Part shown: piece by piece, positions 45,878 to 53,937 of the stretch
Layout of the letters: the number at the start of each line of letters is the position of its first letter
Position numbering within the stretch: the first letter of the stretch is position 1
NCBI RefSeq assembly: GCF_023715325.1
Contig: NZ_JAMBNX010000004.1
Span: 124,001-188,000 of the forward strand
Source of the DNA: Agromyces mediolanus
Lineage (GTDB): Bacteria > Actinomycetota > Actinomycetes > Actinomycetales > Microbacteriaceae
Direction: 5' to 3'
Length of the DNA: 64,000 nt
Position numbers and translations under genes: made by a program
The notes under the pieces: model-generated
Told to the model about the DNA's origin: nothing
Databases searched by the model: none
The model's input: only the letters and a program-made list of their open reading frames with translations

Positions 45878-46860
45878 CAGCCGGAGAGGGTGAACGGGGT
45901 CGCCGTCGCGAGCTCCGCGAAGGCCCACGTCTTCGCCCCGATCGCAGGGTCGCTCGACACCCGCGTGGGCTGCTGCCTGGCCGGCTCGCCCTTCACGAGC
46001 CCGCGTGGACCCCAGAACTCGCCGCCCGCGACGTCCGCCGCGGTGAGCGCGTGCAGCACGGGCTCCGCGCCGCGGTGCTTGCCCTGCGCCCAGGCGGCCT
46101 GCAGGGCGTCGGCGAAGCGGTCGCCCCGGCTCGGCTCGTTCACGCCGGGGACGGTGGGCGTGCGTCCGGAGATCGAGTAGCCGGGGTGCGTGACGATGCT
46201 CGACACGGGGATGCCGGCCCGGCGCAACCGGCGATCGAGCTCGAAACCGATCGACTGCCCGGCGATCTTCGACTGCGCGTAGGCGCGCCAGAAGTCGTAG
46301 CCGCGCTCGAGCTGCAGCTGGTCGACGCGGAAGGTGGAGAGCTTCGTCGCGAGCGATCCGAGGGTGATCACCCGGGCCCCGTCGGCGAGGCGACGGGGCC
46401 CGGGCACGAGTTCATCGCCGGCCCCGGCTGCGCCGAAGAGCCCGGCCAGCAGGGCGAAGTGCCCGAGCACGTTCGTGGCGAGCACGAGCTCGTTGCCGTC
46501 GGGGCTCTCGAGCCGCCGGCCGGGGGTGTGCACCATGCCGGCGTTCAGCACGGCGCCGTCGAGCTGCGGTGCCCCGCGGAGCGCGGCGGCGCCGGAGCGC
46601 ACGGAGTCGAGCGAGGCCGTATCGATGACGAGCGTCGACACCCCGCCGCCGAGCTCACCGCGCTCGGCCCCGGCATCCACCCGTTCGCGGATCACGGCCG
46701 CGGCGGTCTCGAGCCGCTGGGCGTTGCGGCCGGACATGACGACGTGCGCGCCCGCGCCGACGAGGCGGGCGCTCGTGAAGAAGCCGAGGCCGGCGTTCGC
46801 CCCGGTCACGAGGTAGCGGCGGCCCGAGAGGTCGGGCAGCGGCACGGGGTACCAGCTCAC
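45877..46860 (-). CDS. Short-chain dehydrogenase/reductase
   Basis: NAD(P)-dependent SDR of 327 residues. TGANAGLG (about 19-26) is the nucleotide motif, NAGM (about 106) the structural Asn region and YAQSK (about 194) the catalytic Tyr-Lys pair, as in retinol-dehydrogenase-like SDRs. GTG at 46860, 10 nt downstream of chorismate mutase. Substrate unknown. Confidence 0.87.
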   Translation of the reverse strand: MSWYPVPLPDLSGRRYLVTGANAGLGFFTSARLVGAGAHVVMSGRNAQRLETAAAVIRERVDAGAERGELGGGVSTLVIDTASLDSVRSGAAALRGAPQLDGAVLNAGMVHTPGRRLESPDGNELVLATNVLGHFALLAGLFGAAGAGDELVPGPRRLADGARVITLGSLATKLSTFRVDQLQLERGYDFWRAYAQSKIAGQSIGFELDRRLRRAGIPVSSIVTHPGYSISGRTPTVPGVNEPSRGDRFADALQAAWAQGKHRGAEPVLHALTAADVAGGEFWGPRGLVKGEPARQQPTRVSSDPAIGAKTWAFAELATATPFTLSG

Positions 46861-46870
46861 CGGGCCCGGC

Positions 46871-47194
46871 TCACAGTTCGCCCGAGGCGCCGTTGCCGGC
46901 GAGCTCTTCGTGGTGCTGGATGACCTCGGCGACGACGAAGTTGAACCACTTCTCGGCGAACGCGGGGTCGAGGTGGGCGTCTTCGGCGAGCGCGCGCAGG
47001 CGCTGGATCTGGCGCTTCTCGCGGTCGGGGTCGCTCGGCGGGAGGCCGTGCGTCGCCTTCAGCCGGCCGACCTGCTGGGTGAACTTGAAGCGCTCGGCCA
47101 GCAGGTGGATGAGGGCGGCGTCGATGTTGTCGATGCTCGCTCGGATGCCGAGGAGCTCGGACATCGCGGCATCCCGGTCGTCGATCGCGGTCAT
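46871..47194 (-). CDS. Chorismate mutase (AroQ type)
   Basis: 107-residue all-helical enzyme converting chorismate to prephenate. LGIRASIDNIDAALIHLLAERFKFTQQVGRLKATHGLP gives the first long helix with the catalytic Arg and Lys residues, and DPDREKRQIQRL the second. The length and pattern match the small AroQ proteins of actinobacteria, some of which need DAHP synthase as partner. ATG at 47194. Confidence 0.88.
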   Translation of the reverse strand: MTAIDDRDAAMSELLGIRASIDNIDAALIHLLAERFKFTQQVGRLKATHGLPPSDPDREKRQIQRLRALAEDAHLDPAFAEKWFNFVVAEVIQHHEELAGNGASGEL

Positions 47195-47228
47195 GCTTCG
47201 ACCCTACTTCGCGAAGGCCCGCTTCTTG

Positions 47229-47329
47229 CGCGAGGTCGCGCACTCTGCGCGGACCGCGAGGCCCGAGCAGCCGATCGCGCGACCTCGCGGCCGGCCCGGC
47301 CCGGCCCGGGCCGGGCCGGGCCGGGCCGG
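47229..47329 (-). terminator. Terminator region between ABC permease and chorismate mutase
   Basis: Two hairpins: a CCGGCCCGGCCC palindrome at 47291-47329 just after the permease stop, and CGCGAGGTCGCGC (47229-47241) with its complement at 47277-47289. The gap upstream of chorismate mutase holds nothing else recognisable. Confidence 0.6.
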
Positions 47330-47336
47330 CGGGGGC

Positions 47337-48662
47337 CTAGCCGGACTCCGCCGCGCGGCGCAGCATCGGCCGCGTCGAGACGAGGCCGAGGGCGACGACC
47401 CCGATGCCGGCGGCGAGCACCCCGGCGATCACCAGCAGCGCGAGCGGCTGCACGATGAGGGTGATGCCCGTGAGCGGCAGCATGACGACCGCGGCGACCA
47501 CGGCGGAGCCGACGGCGGTGATCCGCAGCGGCGACATCACGGCCCGACGGCGGGCGGCGTCCATCGTCGGCTCCGGCATGCCGAGCATGTCGAGCGAGCG
47601 GTAGAGCTCGCGGCGGTCGAGGATCCCGGCAGCCTGGTTCACCCCGACCGAGCAGGCGACCATCAGGAACGAGCCGACGACGGTGATCAGGATGCCGGTG
47701 CGGATGTCGGTGATGAGTTCGAGCCCCTCGCGGTCCATCTCCCCCGAGCCGCCCATCGCGTCCATGAGGGCGATGCCGACGCCGGCGAACACCGCCATGA
47801 AGCTCGTCATCGCGACCCCGGAGACCTGCCGCCAGGCGGCCTTCGGCGATTCGAGCACGCTGCGCGCCGCGAGCAGCTTCGCCGGCTTCGTCGCCCGCCT
47901 CGCCTGCCCCTGCGCGACGAGCCGGATCACCCACGGCCCGATCAGGTTCAGCACCGCGAGCGTGCCGCCGAACGCGGCGCCGAGGAACAGGAACAGCACG
48001 GATGCCTCGCCGGCCAGCTGCAGCCCGCTCATCAGCCCGAAGGCGACGAGGATCACCGCGGCGCCGATCACGATCCGGAGCCAGGAGAGTTTCGGGGCAT
48101 CCTGCCGGGTCCGCACGCCGAGCGGCGAGATGACCACCTGGCGGAGTCCGAGCACGGCGCTCACGACGGCGAGGACGACGATGCCGAGCGGGACTGCGAG
48201 CAGCACCGCGGGAGGCAGCAGCACACCGCCGATGCCGAGCGGCTCGCCGCGGAACGGCACGAGCGCGATGCCGGGCATGATCGCGAAGTACCCGGCGATG
48301 CCGATCACCGAGCCGACGAGCGCGAGCATGGCCGACTCGATCACGGCGAGCGCGGAGACGGTCGCGGGCGTGGCCCCGAGCAGGCGCAGCGTCGCCAGCC
48401 GGTCGTCGCGGCGCCGGGCCGAGAGCCGGGCGGCGGCGCCGCCGAGCGAGGCGAGCGGCACCACGAGGAGCACGAGCGCGATGACGGCGAGGAGCTGATA
48501 CCCGACCGCCGAGTCGTCGGTCCAGCGCCAGAACGACTGGGCGCCGCCGATGACGGTGAGCAGCAGCGCGGTGACGATCGCGAACGCCGTGATCGGCAGC
48601 ACGAGGGTCGCCGCACCCGAGGATCCGGGCCGGGCGAGGAGCCAGGCGACGCGGGCGATCAT
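47337..48662 (-). CDS. FtsX/MacB-like ABC transporter permease
   Basis: 441 residues with two FtsX-type halves: helices at about 20-45, 58-80, 105-150 and 160-185, a central linker, then a second set from about 285. LRLLGATPATVSALAVIES (about 92) is the typical cytoplasmic loop. It overlaps the ATPase gene by 4 nt (ATGA). Such pairs export peptides, antibiotics or lipoproteins; substrate unknown. Confidence 0.85.
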   Translation of the reverse strand: MIARVAWLLARPGSSGAATLVLPITAFAIVTALLLTVIGGAQSFWRWTDDSAVGYQLLAVIALVLLVVPLASLGGAAARLSARRRDDRLATLRLLGATPATVSALAVIESAMLALVGSVIGIAGYFAIMPGIALVPFRGEPLGIGGVLLPPAVLLAVPLGIVVLAVVSAVLGLRQVVISPLGVRTRQDAPKLSWLRIVIGAAVILVAFGLMSGLQLAGEASVLFLFLGAAFGGTLAVLNLIGPWVIRLVAQGQARRATKPAKLLAARSVLESPKAAWRQVSGVAMTSFMAVFAGVGIALMDAMGGSGEMDREGLELITDIRTGILITVVGSFLMVACSVGVNQAAGILDRRELYRSLDMLGMPEPTMDAARRRAVMSPLRITAVGSAVVAAVVMLPLTGITLIVQPLALLVIAGVLAAGIGVVALGLVSTRPMLRRAAESG

Positions 48663-49561
48663 GCCCGGCCGCCCGGTGCGGGCAGCGGCACCGCGGTGGC
48701 GCCGGGCGCGGGCGGGGCCGGCGGTGCTGCCGGCCCGGCAGGCGCGGCAGGGCCAGCCTGCGCAGCGGGGGCGGCCGACGCAGCGGGGGCGGCCGGCGCT
48801 GCGGGGGCGGCCGACGCGGCGAGCGCAGCAGCGGGGGCGGCCGACGCCGGCTCGGACACCGCACCGTTCGGCTGCGGCATCCGCTCCCCGACGATCAGAC
48901 CGTCGCGGACGTCGACGATGCGCGAGCAGCGCGCCGCCACTCCCGGGTCGTGCGTGACGAGGACGAGGGTGCGCCCCTGGCCGACCGTCGAGTGCAGCAG
49001 GGCGCCCATGACGTCGGCGGAGGTGGCCGAGTCGAGCGCCCCGGTCGGCTCGTCGGCGAAGACGACGCTCGCACCGGTGACCTGGGCTCTGGCGATCGCG
49101 ACGCGCTGCGCCTGGCCGCCGGAGAGCTGTCCGATGCGGCGGTCCTCGAGGCCGGCGAGGCCGAGGGCGGCGAGCCAGCCGCGCGAGTGCTCCTCGGCGC
49201 GGGCGCGCGGCATCCCGTTCAGCATGAGCGCGAGCGCGACGTTCTCGATCGCGGTGAGCTCGGGGATCAGCAGCCCCTGCTGGAAGACGAAGCCGAACGC
49301 CTCGCGGCGCAGCCGGGAGCGGTCGCGCTCGCCGAGCGCGTTGACCTGCACGCGGCCGGTGCCGCCGAGGAACGAGACGGTGCCGGCGTCCGGCAGGGTG
49401 ATGCCCGCGAGGCAGTGCAGGAGGGTCGTCTTGCCGGAGCCCGAGGCGCCCATGATCGCGAGCGACTCCCCGGTGCGCACGGCGAGTGAGACCCCGGCGA
49501 GGGCGCGCGTCGGGCCGAAGGACTTCTCGAGGCCGGATGCCTCGATGACGAAGGAACTCAT
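48659..49561 (-). CDS. ABC transporter ATPase, LolD/MacB type, with Ala/Pro-rich tail
   Basis: 300 residues. Walker A GASGSGKTT (about 36-44), Q-loop FVFQQGLL, signature LSGGQAQRV, Walker B VVFADEPTGALD and H-loop VTHD are intact. After about residue 225 comes an Ala/Pro-rich tail of roughly 70 residues, unlike the family and not needed for ATPase function. ATG at 49561. Confidence 0.9.
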   Translation of the reverse strand: MSSFVIEASGLEKSFGPTRALAGVSLAVRTGESLAIMGASGSGKTTLLHCLAGITLPDAGTVSFLGGTGRVQVNALGERDRSRLRREAFGFVFQQGLLIPELTAIENVALALMLNGMPRARAEEHSRGWLAALGLAGLEDRRIGQLSGGQAQRVAIARAQVTGASVVFADEPTGALDSATSADVMGALLHSTVGQGRTLVLVTHDPGVAARCSRIVDVRDGLIVGERMPQPNGAVSEPASAAPAAALAASAAPAAPAAPAASAAPAAQAGPAAPAGPAAPPAPPAPGATAVPLPAPGGRA

Positions 49562-49678
49562 GCTTCGAGCCTGCCGGGCGGACGACCGCCCGCGCGTCGG
49601 GCGCGGGCATGATCCGGGGCGCGGGGCGTCATCCGACCGGATGACCCGGCCCGCCGCCGCTGGGATGACCCCCAACCG

Positions 49679-49714
49679 CGAGTTGCCCGACTTTCATGAA
49701 AGTCGGGCAACTCG
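49679..49714. repeat. Palindromic repeat family P, copy 7
   Basis: Perfect 36-nt palindrome beginning CGAGTTGCCCGACTTTCATG, in a co-directional gap between two ABC gene sets. Confidence 0.92.
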
Positions 49715-49793
49715 GGTGGTGGGATGCCGCGCGGCGACCGACCCCCATCGATCGCCGCGCGGGCGGGCGCCGGCCCCATCCGGCGCCCGGCGA

Positions 49794-50567
49794 TCAGCGC
49801 GGGGTGGCCCGGCGGATCACGAGGAAGCCGGCGACGGCCGCGACCGCTGCAGCGGCGAGCCCGACCAGGATCAGCCCGATCGAGGTCAGCCCGGCGAGCC
49901 ACGCCCACACCGCCGGCCACGAGCCGGTGAAGGTCAGCGAGGCGACGAGGACCAGCACGAGCGCGACGGTGCCGAACAGCAGCACCATCATGCCGCGCAC
50001 CCGCCAGCGCATGTAGATCGTCGTCGCACTGGCGCCGACGAAGAGCACGAGAAGCTGCAGCACGAAGGTCGAGAGGAAGTCGAAGCCCCAGCCGAGCTGC
50101 CCGTACCAGAGGGCGTCGAACATGCCCGCGCCGATCCACCAGCCGTCCGTGAGCTGCTCGAGCTGCACGAGCGTGGCGATCGCGACGGCCATCTCGGCCG
50201 AGACGAGTACGAACATCACGCTCATGCCGAGCCAGAAGTCGCGCCTGGTCGAACCGAAGCCGAGCGCGAACGAGAAGGTGTAGGCGACGGCCTGCACCCC
50301 CACGACCACGAGGTACCACTGCGGCGAGAGCACGGCCCAGCTGTAGCGGAAGCCCTCGCGGGCCTCCTCCATCGGCGCCCCGGCGCCGGTCATGATGAGT
50401 GCGAGCACCATGGTGACGGCCCAGGCGCCGCCGAGGATCATCCAGGGCACCCCGAAGAAGATCGTGGGGTTCACGGCGAGCAGGCGCACGATGCGCCAGA
50501 TCTCTCCGACGCGGAGCCGGGATGCCCCGAGCTCGCGTTCGGCGGTGGCGGTGGCGACGGCGGTCAT
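49794..50567 (-). CDS. ABC transporter permease, YtrC/D-like
   Basis: 257 residues with six predicted helices and no extracytoplasmic domain. Cytoplasmic N-terminal 30 residues, then helices at about 33-60, 80-105, 120-150 and later. I identify it by context: it overlaps the ATPase gene by 4 nt in a GntR-ATPase-permease operon. Confidence 0.78.
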   Translation of the reverse strand: MTAVATATAERELGASRLRVGEIWRIVRLLAVNPTIFFGVPWMILGGAWAVTMVLALIMTGAGAPMEEAREGFRYSWAVLSPQWYLVVVGVQAVAYTFSFALGFGSTRRDFWLGMSVMFVLVSAEMAVAIATLVQLEQLTDGWWIGAGMFDALWYGQLGWGFDFLSTFVLQLLVLFVGASATTIYMRWRVRGMMVLLFGTVALVLVLVASLTFTGSWPAVWAWLAGLTSIGLILVGLAAAAVAAVAGFLVIRRATPR

Positions 50568-51469
50568 GCGGCGACCTCCTTCTCGGTCGCACCGGCGAGG
50601 TCGGCGCCGGTGAGGTGGACGATGAGCTGCTGGAGCGAGACCGGGGCGAGCTCGAGGCCGAGCTCTGCTGCCCGGATGCGCTCCTCGCGGTCGAGGCGGC
50701 CGTCGATGGTGACCGAGGCGAGCCCGCCGATGCCCTCGCGGCCGATGATGGGCCGGCCCTGCACGAACTCCTCGACGACCGAGCGGGCGCCGGCGATCGT
50801 GGTCGCCTGTCCGCGCACCTCCTCGGCGTCGCGGTCGAGCAGGATGCGGCCCTGGTCGATCAGGATGACGTGCTCGAGGAGGTTCGCGACCTCGTCGATC
50901 AGGTGCGTCGAGAGCACGATGGTGCGGGGGTGCTCGGCGTAGTCCTCGAGGAGTCGGTCGTAGAAGATGTGCCGTGCGACCGCGTCGAGCCCGAGGTACG
51001 GCTCGTCGAAGAAGGTGAGCGGGGCGCGGCTCGCGAGGCCGACGATCACGCCGACGGCGGAGAGCTGACCGCGGGAGAGCTTCTTGATGCGCCGCTTCAC
51101 CGGGAGGCGGAAGTCGGCGATCAGGCGCTCGGCGAACTCGGCGTCCCAGTTCTCGAAGAACCACGGGGCCGAGGTGAAGACGTGCTTCGGCGTGAAGTCC
51201 TCGGGGTAGCGCTGCGACTCGGCGATGAAGCAGAGCCGGCGCAGCACGTCGGCGTGCTCGGCGGGTGTGCGGCCGAACACCTCGAGCTCCCCCTCGTTCG
51301 GGAAGAGCTGGCCGGTGAGCAGCTGCATGAGCGTCGTCTTTCCGGCGCCGTTGCGGCCGAGGAGTCCGTAGATGCGGTTCTCCTCGAGCGCGAAGTCGAC
51401 GCGGTCGACGGCCGCGAAGGAGCCGTAGCGCTTGGTGAGACCGCTGGCGCGGACCACGGTGCTGGTCAT
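50564..51469 (-). CDS. ABC transporter ATPase, YtrB-like
   Basis: 301 residues. Walker A GRNGAGKTT (about 38-46), signature LSRGQLSAV (LSGGQ with G to R at position 3), Walker B LTFFDEPYLGLD and H-loop LSTHLID. A C-terminal regulatory-like segment of about 90 residues follows. It overlaps the regulator and the permease by 4 nt. Confidence 0.88.
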   Translation of the reverse strand: MTSTVVRASGLTKRYGSFAAVDRVDFALEENRIYGLLGRNGAGKTTLMQLLTGQLFPNEGELEVFGRTPAEHADVLRRLCFIAESQRYPEDFTPKHVFTSAPWFFENWDAEFAERLIADFRLPVKRRIKKLSRGQLSAVGVIVGLASRAPLTFFDEPYLGLDAVARHIFYDRLLEDYAEHPRTIVLSTHLIDEVANLLEHVILIDQGRILLDRDAEEVRGQATTIAGARSVVEEFVQGRPIIGREGIGGLASVTIDGRLDREERIRAAELGLELAPVSLQQLIVHLTGADLAGATEKEVAA

Positions 51470-51825
51470 GATGCGATCCTTTCCGCGCGGATGAGTGCCG
51501 CGAGGTCGTCGATGGTGATGCCGAGCTTCTCGGCCTCGATGATGAGCGGGCGGAGGTACTCCGCCGCGAAGTCGGCCCGCCGACGCTCGACGAGCCGGTC
51601 ACGGGCGCCCTCGGTCACGAACATGCCGATGCCCCTTCGTTTGACCACGATGCCGTCGTCGACAAGGCGGGTCACTCCCTTCAGCGCGGTCGCCGGATTG
51701 ATCCGGTAGAACGCGGCGAACTCGTTCGTCGAGGGGATCTGCGAGCCTTCGGCGAGGACCCCGTCGATGATGTCGTTCTCGATCTGCTCCGCGATCTGGA
51801 GGAAGATCGGGCGGGATTCGTCCAT
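51466..51825 (-). CDS. GntR-family regulator, YtrA subfamily
   Basis: 119 residues: winged helix at about 8-75 (QIENDIIDGVLAEGSQIPST, NPATALKGVTRL) and the short two-helix C-terminal dimerisation part that defines YtrA proteins. ATG at 51825 has AGGAAGG upstream. It leads an operon with its own ABC transporter; YtrA systems usually respond to cell-envelope antibiotics. Confidence 0.9.
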   Translation of the reverse strand: MDESRPIFLQIAEQIENDIIDGVLAEGSQIPSTNEFAAFYRINPATALKGVTRLVDDGIVVKRRGIGMFVTEGARDRLVERRRADFAAEYLRPLIIEAEKLGITIDDLAALIRAERIAS

Positions 51826-51861
51826 TCCGGCCTTCCTGCTCGTTGTCCCCGGGAGCGAACC

Positions 51862-51895
51862 TGGTTGGTTCATTACTTGTGTAACTAACCAACCA
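51862..51895. promoter_or_regulatory. YtrA operator, nested palindromes
   Basis: TGGTTGGTT (51862-51870) pairs with AACCAACCA (51887-51895); inside lies TTAC-TTGT-GTAA. It is 37 nt upstream of the regulator start and the AT-rich centre can hold the promoter. Confidence 0.65.
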
Positions 51896-52029
51896 CGTGG
51901 GCGCGCTCGTGTCAAGCACCGGGGTGGAATCGCCGGCGGGGGCGATATCCGCACGCGGCTGCGGCGGCTCCGCCGGCCCCCGCCCGGCCCCGCCCGGCCC
52001 CGCCCAGTGGGTCCGCCGCGCCGCCCGCG

Positions 52030-52562
52030 GCTCCGCCGGCCCCTCCCGCGCCACTTCTCGTCCGCGCCATCCGTCCGGGTTGCCCCACCATCCGCCCCCG
52101 CGCGCGCCCGCGCCACTTCGGCCTCGTTGCGCCAGCACAAGTGGCGCGCCCAGGTGGAACTGGCGCGCACGCCCGGGAGCAGGAAGCGGATGCCCCACCG
52201 GCACGAGCGGGCGCGCCACTTCAGTCCCGTCGCGCCAGTTCACCGAGCCCGGCTCGGGCTCACCCCAAGGCAGCGCCTCGGTCTGGCTGGCTCCGGCAGG
52301 GGCCCTGCCCGCACCACTTCAGCCCCGCGCGATCCGTCCGAGGGGCCCGCCGCCCCCGGGCGCCCGCGCCACTTCAGCCCCGCGCGATCCGTCCGGGTTG
52401 CCCCACCATCCGCCCCCGCGGGCGCCCGCGCCACTTCGGCCTCGTTGCGCCAGCACAAGTGGCGCGCCCAGGTGGAACTGGCGCGCACGCCCGGGAGCAG
52501 GAAGCGGATGCCCCACCGGCACGAGCGGGCGCGCCACTTCAGTGCCGTCGCGCCAGTTCGCC
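52030..52562. repeat. Intergenic array of GCGCCACTT elements with a 173-bp direct repeat
   Basis: The gap of about 790 nt between the YtrA operator and the EamA gene has no convincing gene. 52069-52241 is repeated at 52387-52559 without gaps and with about two mismatches. Each copy contains a hairpin CGCGCCACTT...AAGTGGCGCG (52109-52148 in the first). Further GCGCCACTTC or GCACCACTTC units with CCCCGCGCGATCCGTCCG lie between. Some units are oriented both ways. A 52-kb cluster of the dispersed element also found at 24.7, 38.3 and 39.3 kb. Confidence 0.85.
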
Positions 52563-52681
52563 ATCGCCGATTGGGCGCCGCACCCCGCGCGCGCCCGCCC
52601 AGCGGCACGGGCGGACGGACGCGCGCGCCCAGCAAGCAGGACAGGCCCACGGACCAGAGCTCGGCGCGGACCGGCGCTGCG

Positions 52682-53695
52682 CTACGCCGCGGGCGCCTCC
52701 GACGCGGTGCGCCGTGGCAGACGCAGCCGGCCCTGAGCGAGCAGGATGCCGAGCAGCACGAGCAGCGCGCCGATCGGCTCGTGCCAGCCGAACCGTTCAC
52801 CGAGCAGCGCGACGCCGAGCGCGACCCCGACCACCGGCGTGACGTAGGTGACGGTCGAGGTGCCGGTCGGGCCCCAGGCGCGCAGCACGTTGATGTTCCA
52901 GATGTAGGCGAATCCCGTGCCGAGAATGCCGAGTGCGAGCAGCGAACCGACGATCGTCCAGTCGAGCTGCACCGGCCCGAGCGCGAGCCAGGGCGTCAGC
53001 ACGAGCATCACGACCGCGGCGACCCCGATGGAGAGGAAGGCGAAGGTCGCCGGAGCGATCGGTCGCTGGCTCAGGAACTTGCGCTGGTACCCGAAGCTGA
53101 AGCCGTAGCAGGCCGTCGCGACGAGGCACGCGAGCTGCCCCGCGAGGCTGCCGGTGAGGGCGTGGTACTGCCACGGTCCGATCACAACGACGACCCCGAC
53201 GATGCCGATGCCGACGCCCACCCAGCGGCTGAGCCCGAGCCGCTCGACCCGGAACACGAGGGTCGCCATCAGCGCCGTCATGATGGGCGTCGTCGCGTTG
53301 TAGATCGAGGCGAGGCTCGAGGAGACGTACTGCTCGGCCCACGCGAAGGACAGGTAGGGGATGACGCAGGTGGCGAACGAGACGACGAGGAAATGCAGCC
53401 ACACGATGGGCTCGCGTGGCAGCACGGGCCCGGGGCGGCCGTCGGCGGCCGGCACGCGCGGGCGCGTGACCGCGACGATGACGCCGAGGGTGAGGGCCCC
53501 GAGCAGCACTCGCGACCAGGCGATCTGACCGAAGCTCACCCCCGCGAGCGCGAGCTTCATGAAGAGGAAGCTCGCGCCCCACACGACCCCCATCACGAGG
53601 AACTGCGCCCACGTCGACCACCGCTTCGGCCCGGGCAGGGCGGTGGCTGCGGCCTGGCCGGGTGCCGGCGCTTCGCGGGGTTCGGTGCTGCTCAC
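52682..53695 (-). CDS. EamA/DMT-family transporter
   Basis: Ten-helix transporter of 337 residues (RhaT/YdcZ-like EamA) with two EamA repeats: FLVMGVVWGASFLFMKLAL at the first helix and LGILGTGFAYIWNINVLRAWG leading to LLGERFGWHEPIGALLVLLG in the second half. A Pro/Ala-rich N-terminal tail of about 25 residues precedes it. Substrate unknown. Not preceded by a riboswitch. Confidence 0.87.
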   Translation of the reverse strand: MSSTEPREAPAPGQAAATALPGPKRWSTWAQFLVMGVVWGASFLFMKLALAGVSFGQIAWSRVLLGALTLGVIVAVTRPRVPAADGRPGPVLPREPIVWLHFLVVSFATCVIPYLSFAWAEQYVSSSLASIYNATTPIMTALMATLVFRVERLGLSRWVGVGIGIVGVVVVIGPWQYHALTGSLAGQLACLVATACYGFSFGYQRKFLSQRPIAPATFAFLSIGVAAVVMLVLTPWLALGPVQLDWTIVGSLLALGILGTGFAYIWNINVLRAWGPTGTSTVTYVTPVVGVALGVALLGERFGWHEPIGALLVLLGILLAQGRLRLPRRTASEAPAA

Positions 53696-53815
53696 TCGTC
53701 GAGGCTACGGCCGACCGCCGACGCCCGGAACGGCTCGAGGCATCCCTGTCCGGAATCCGCCGATGATCGGCAGGCGAGCCGCGCATGCCCGCCCGCGCCG
53801 CGGCCCCGGACACCA

Positions 53816-53934
53816 CCGAGCCGCCCGCTGCGACGGCAGCGGACGGCTCGGTTCGGGGTTCCGGCGCGACACGGGCAGGCGTTCCCGCCACACCGAAACG
53901 GATGCCCGGCGGCGCGCCCCACGCGCCGCCGGGC
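53816..53934 (-). terminator. Two strong hairpins after the symporter operon
   Basis: GCCCGGCGGCGCG (53904-53916) pairs perfectly with 53922-53934, 3 nt past the symporter stop. A second hairpin at 53816-53851 (CCGAGCCG outer arm, CCGCTGC inner arm) follows. The gap up to the EamA gene holds no gene. Confidence 0.75.
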
Positions 53935-53937
53935 CGT

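Noticed and set aside
47290..47330. Origin-like or recombination palindrome
   Set aside because: It is a simple CCGGCCC run right after a gene stop; a terminator suffices.
52030..52562. CRISPR array
   Set aside because: Units vary in length and spacing, two 173-bp units are direct duplicates, spacers are not unique and no cas gene is in the window.
52141..52842. Protein reading through the 52-kb repeat array
   Set aside because: Codon use is random, the translation repeats with the DNA, and there is no start with a ribosome site.
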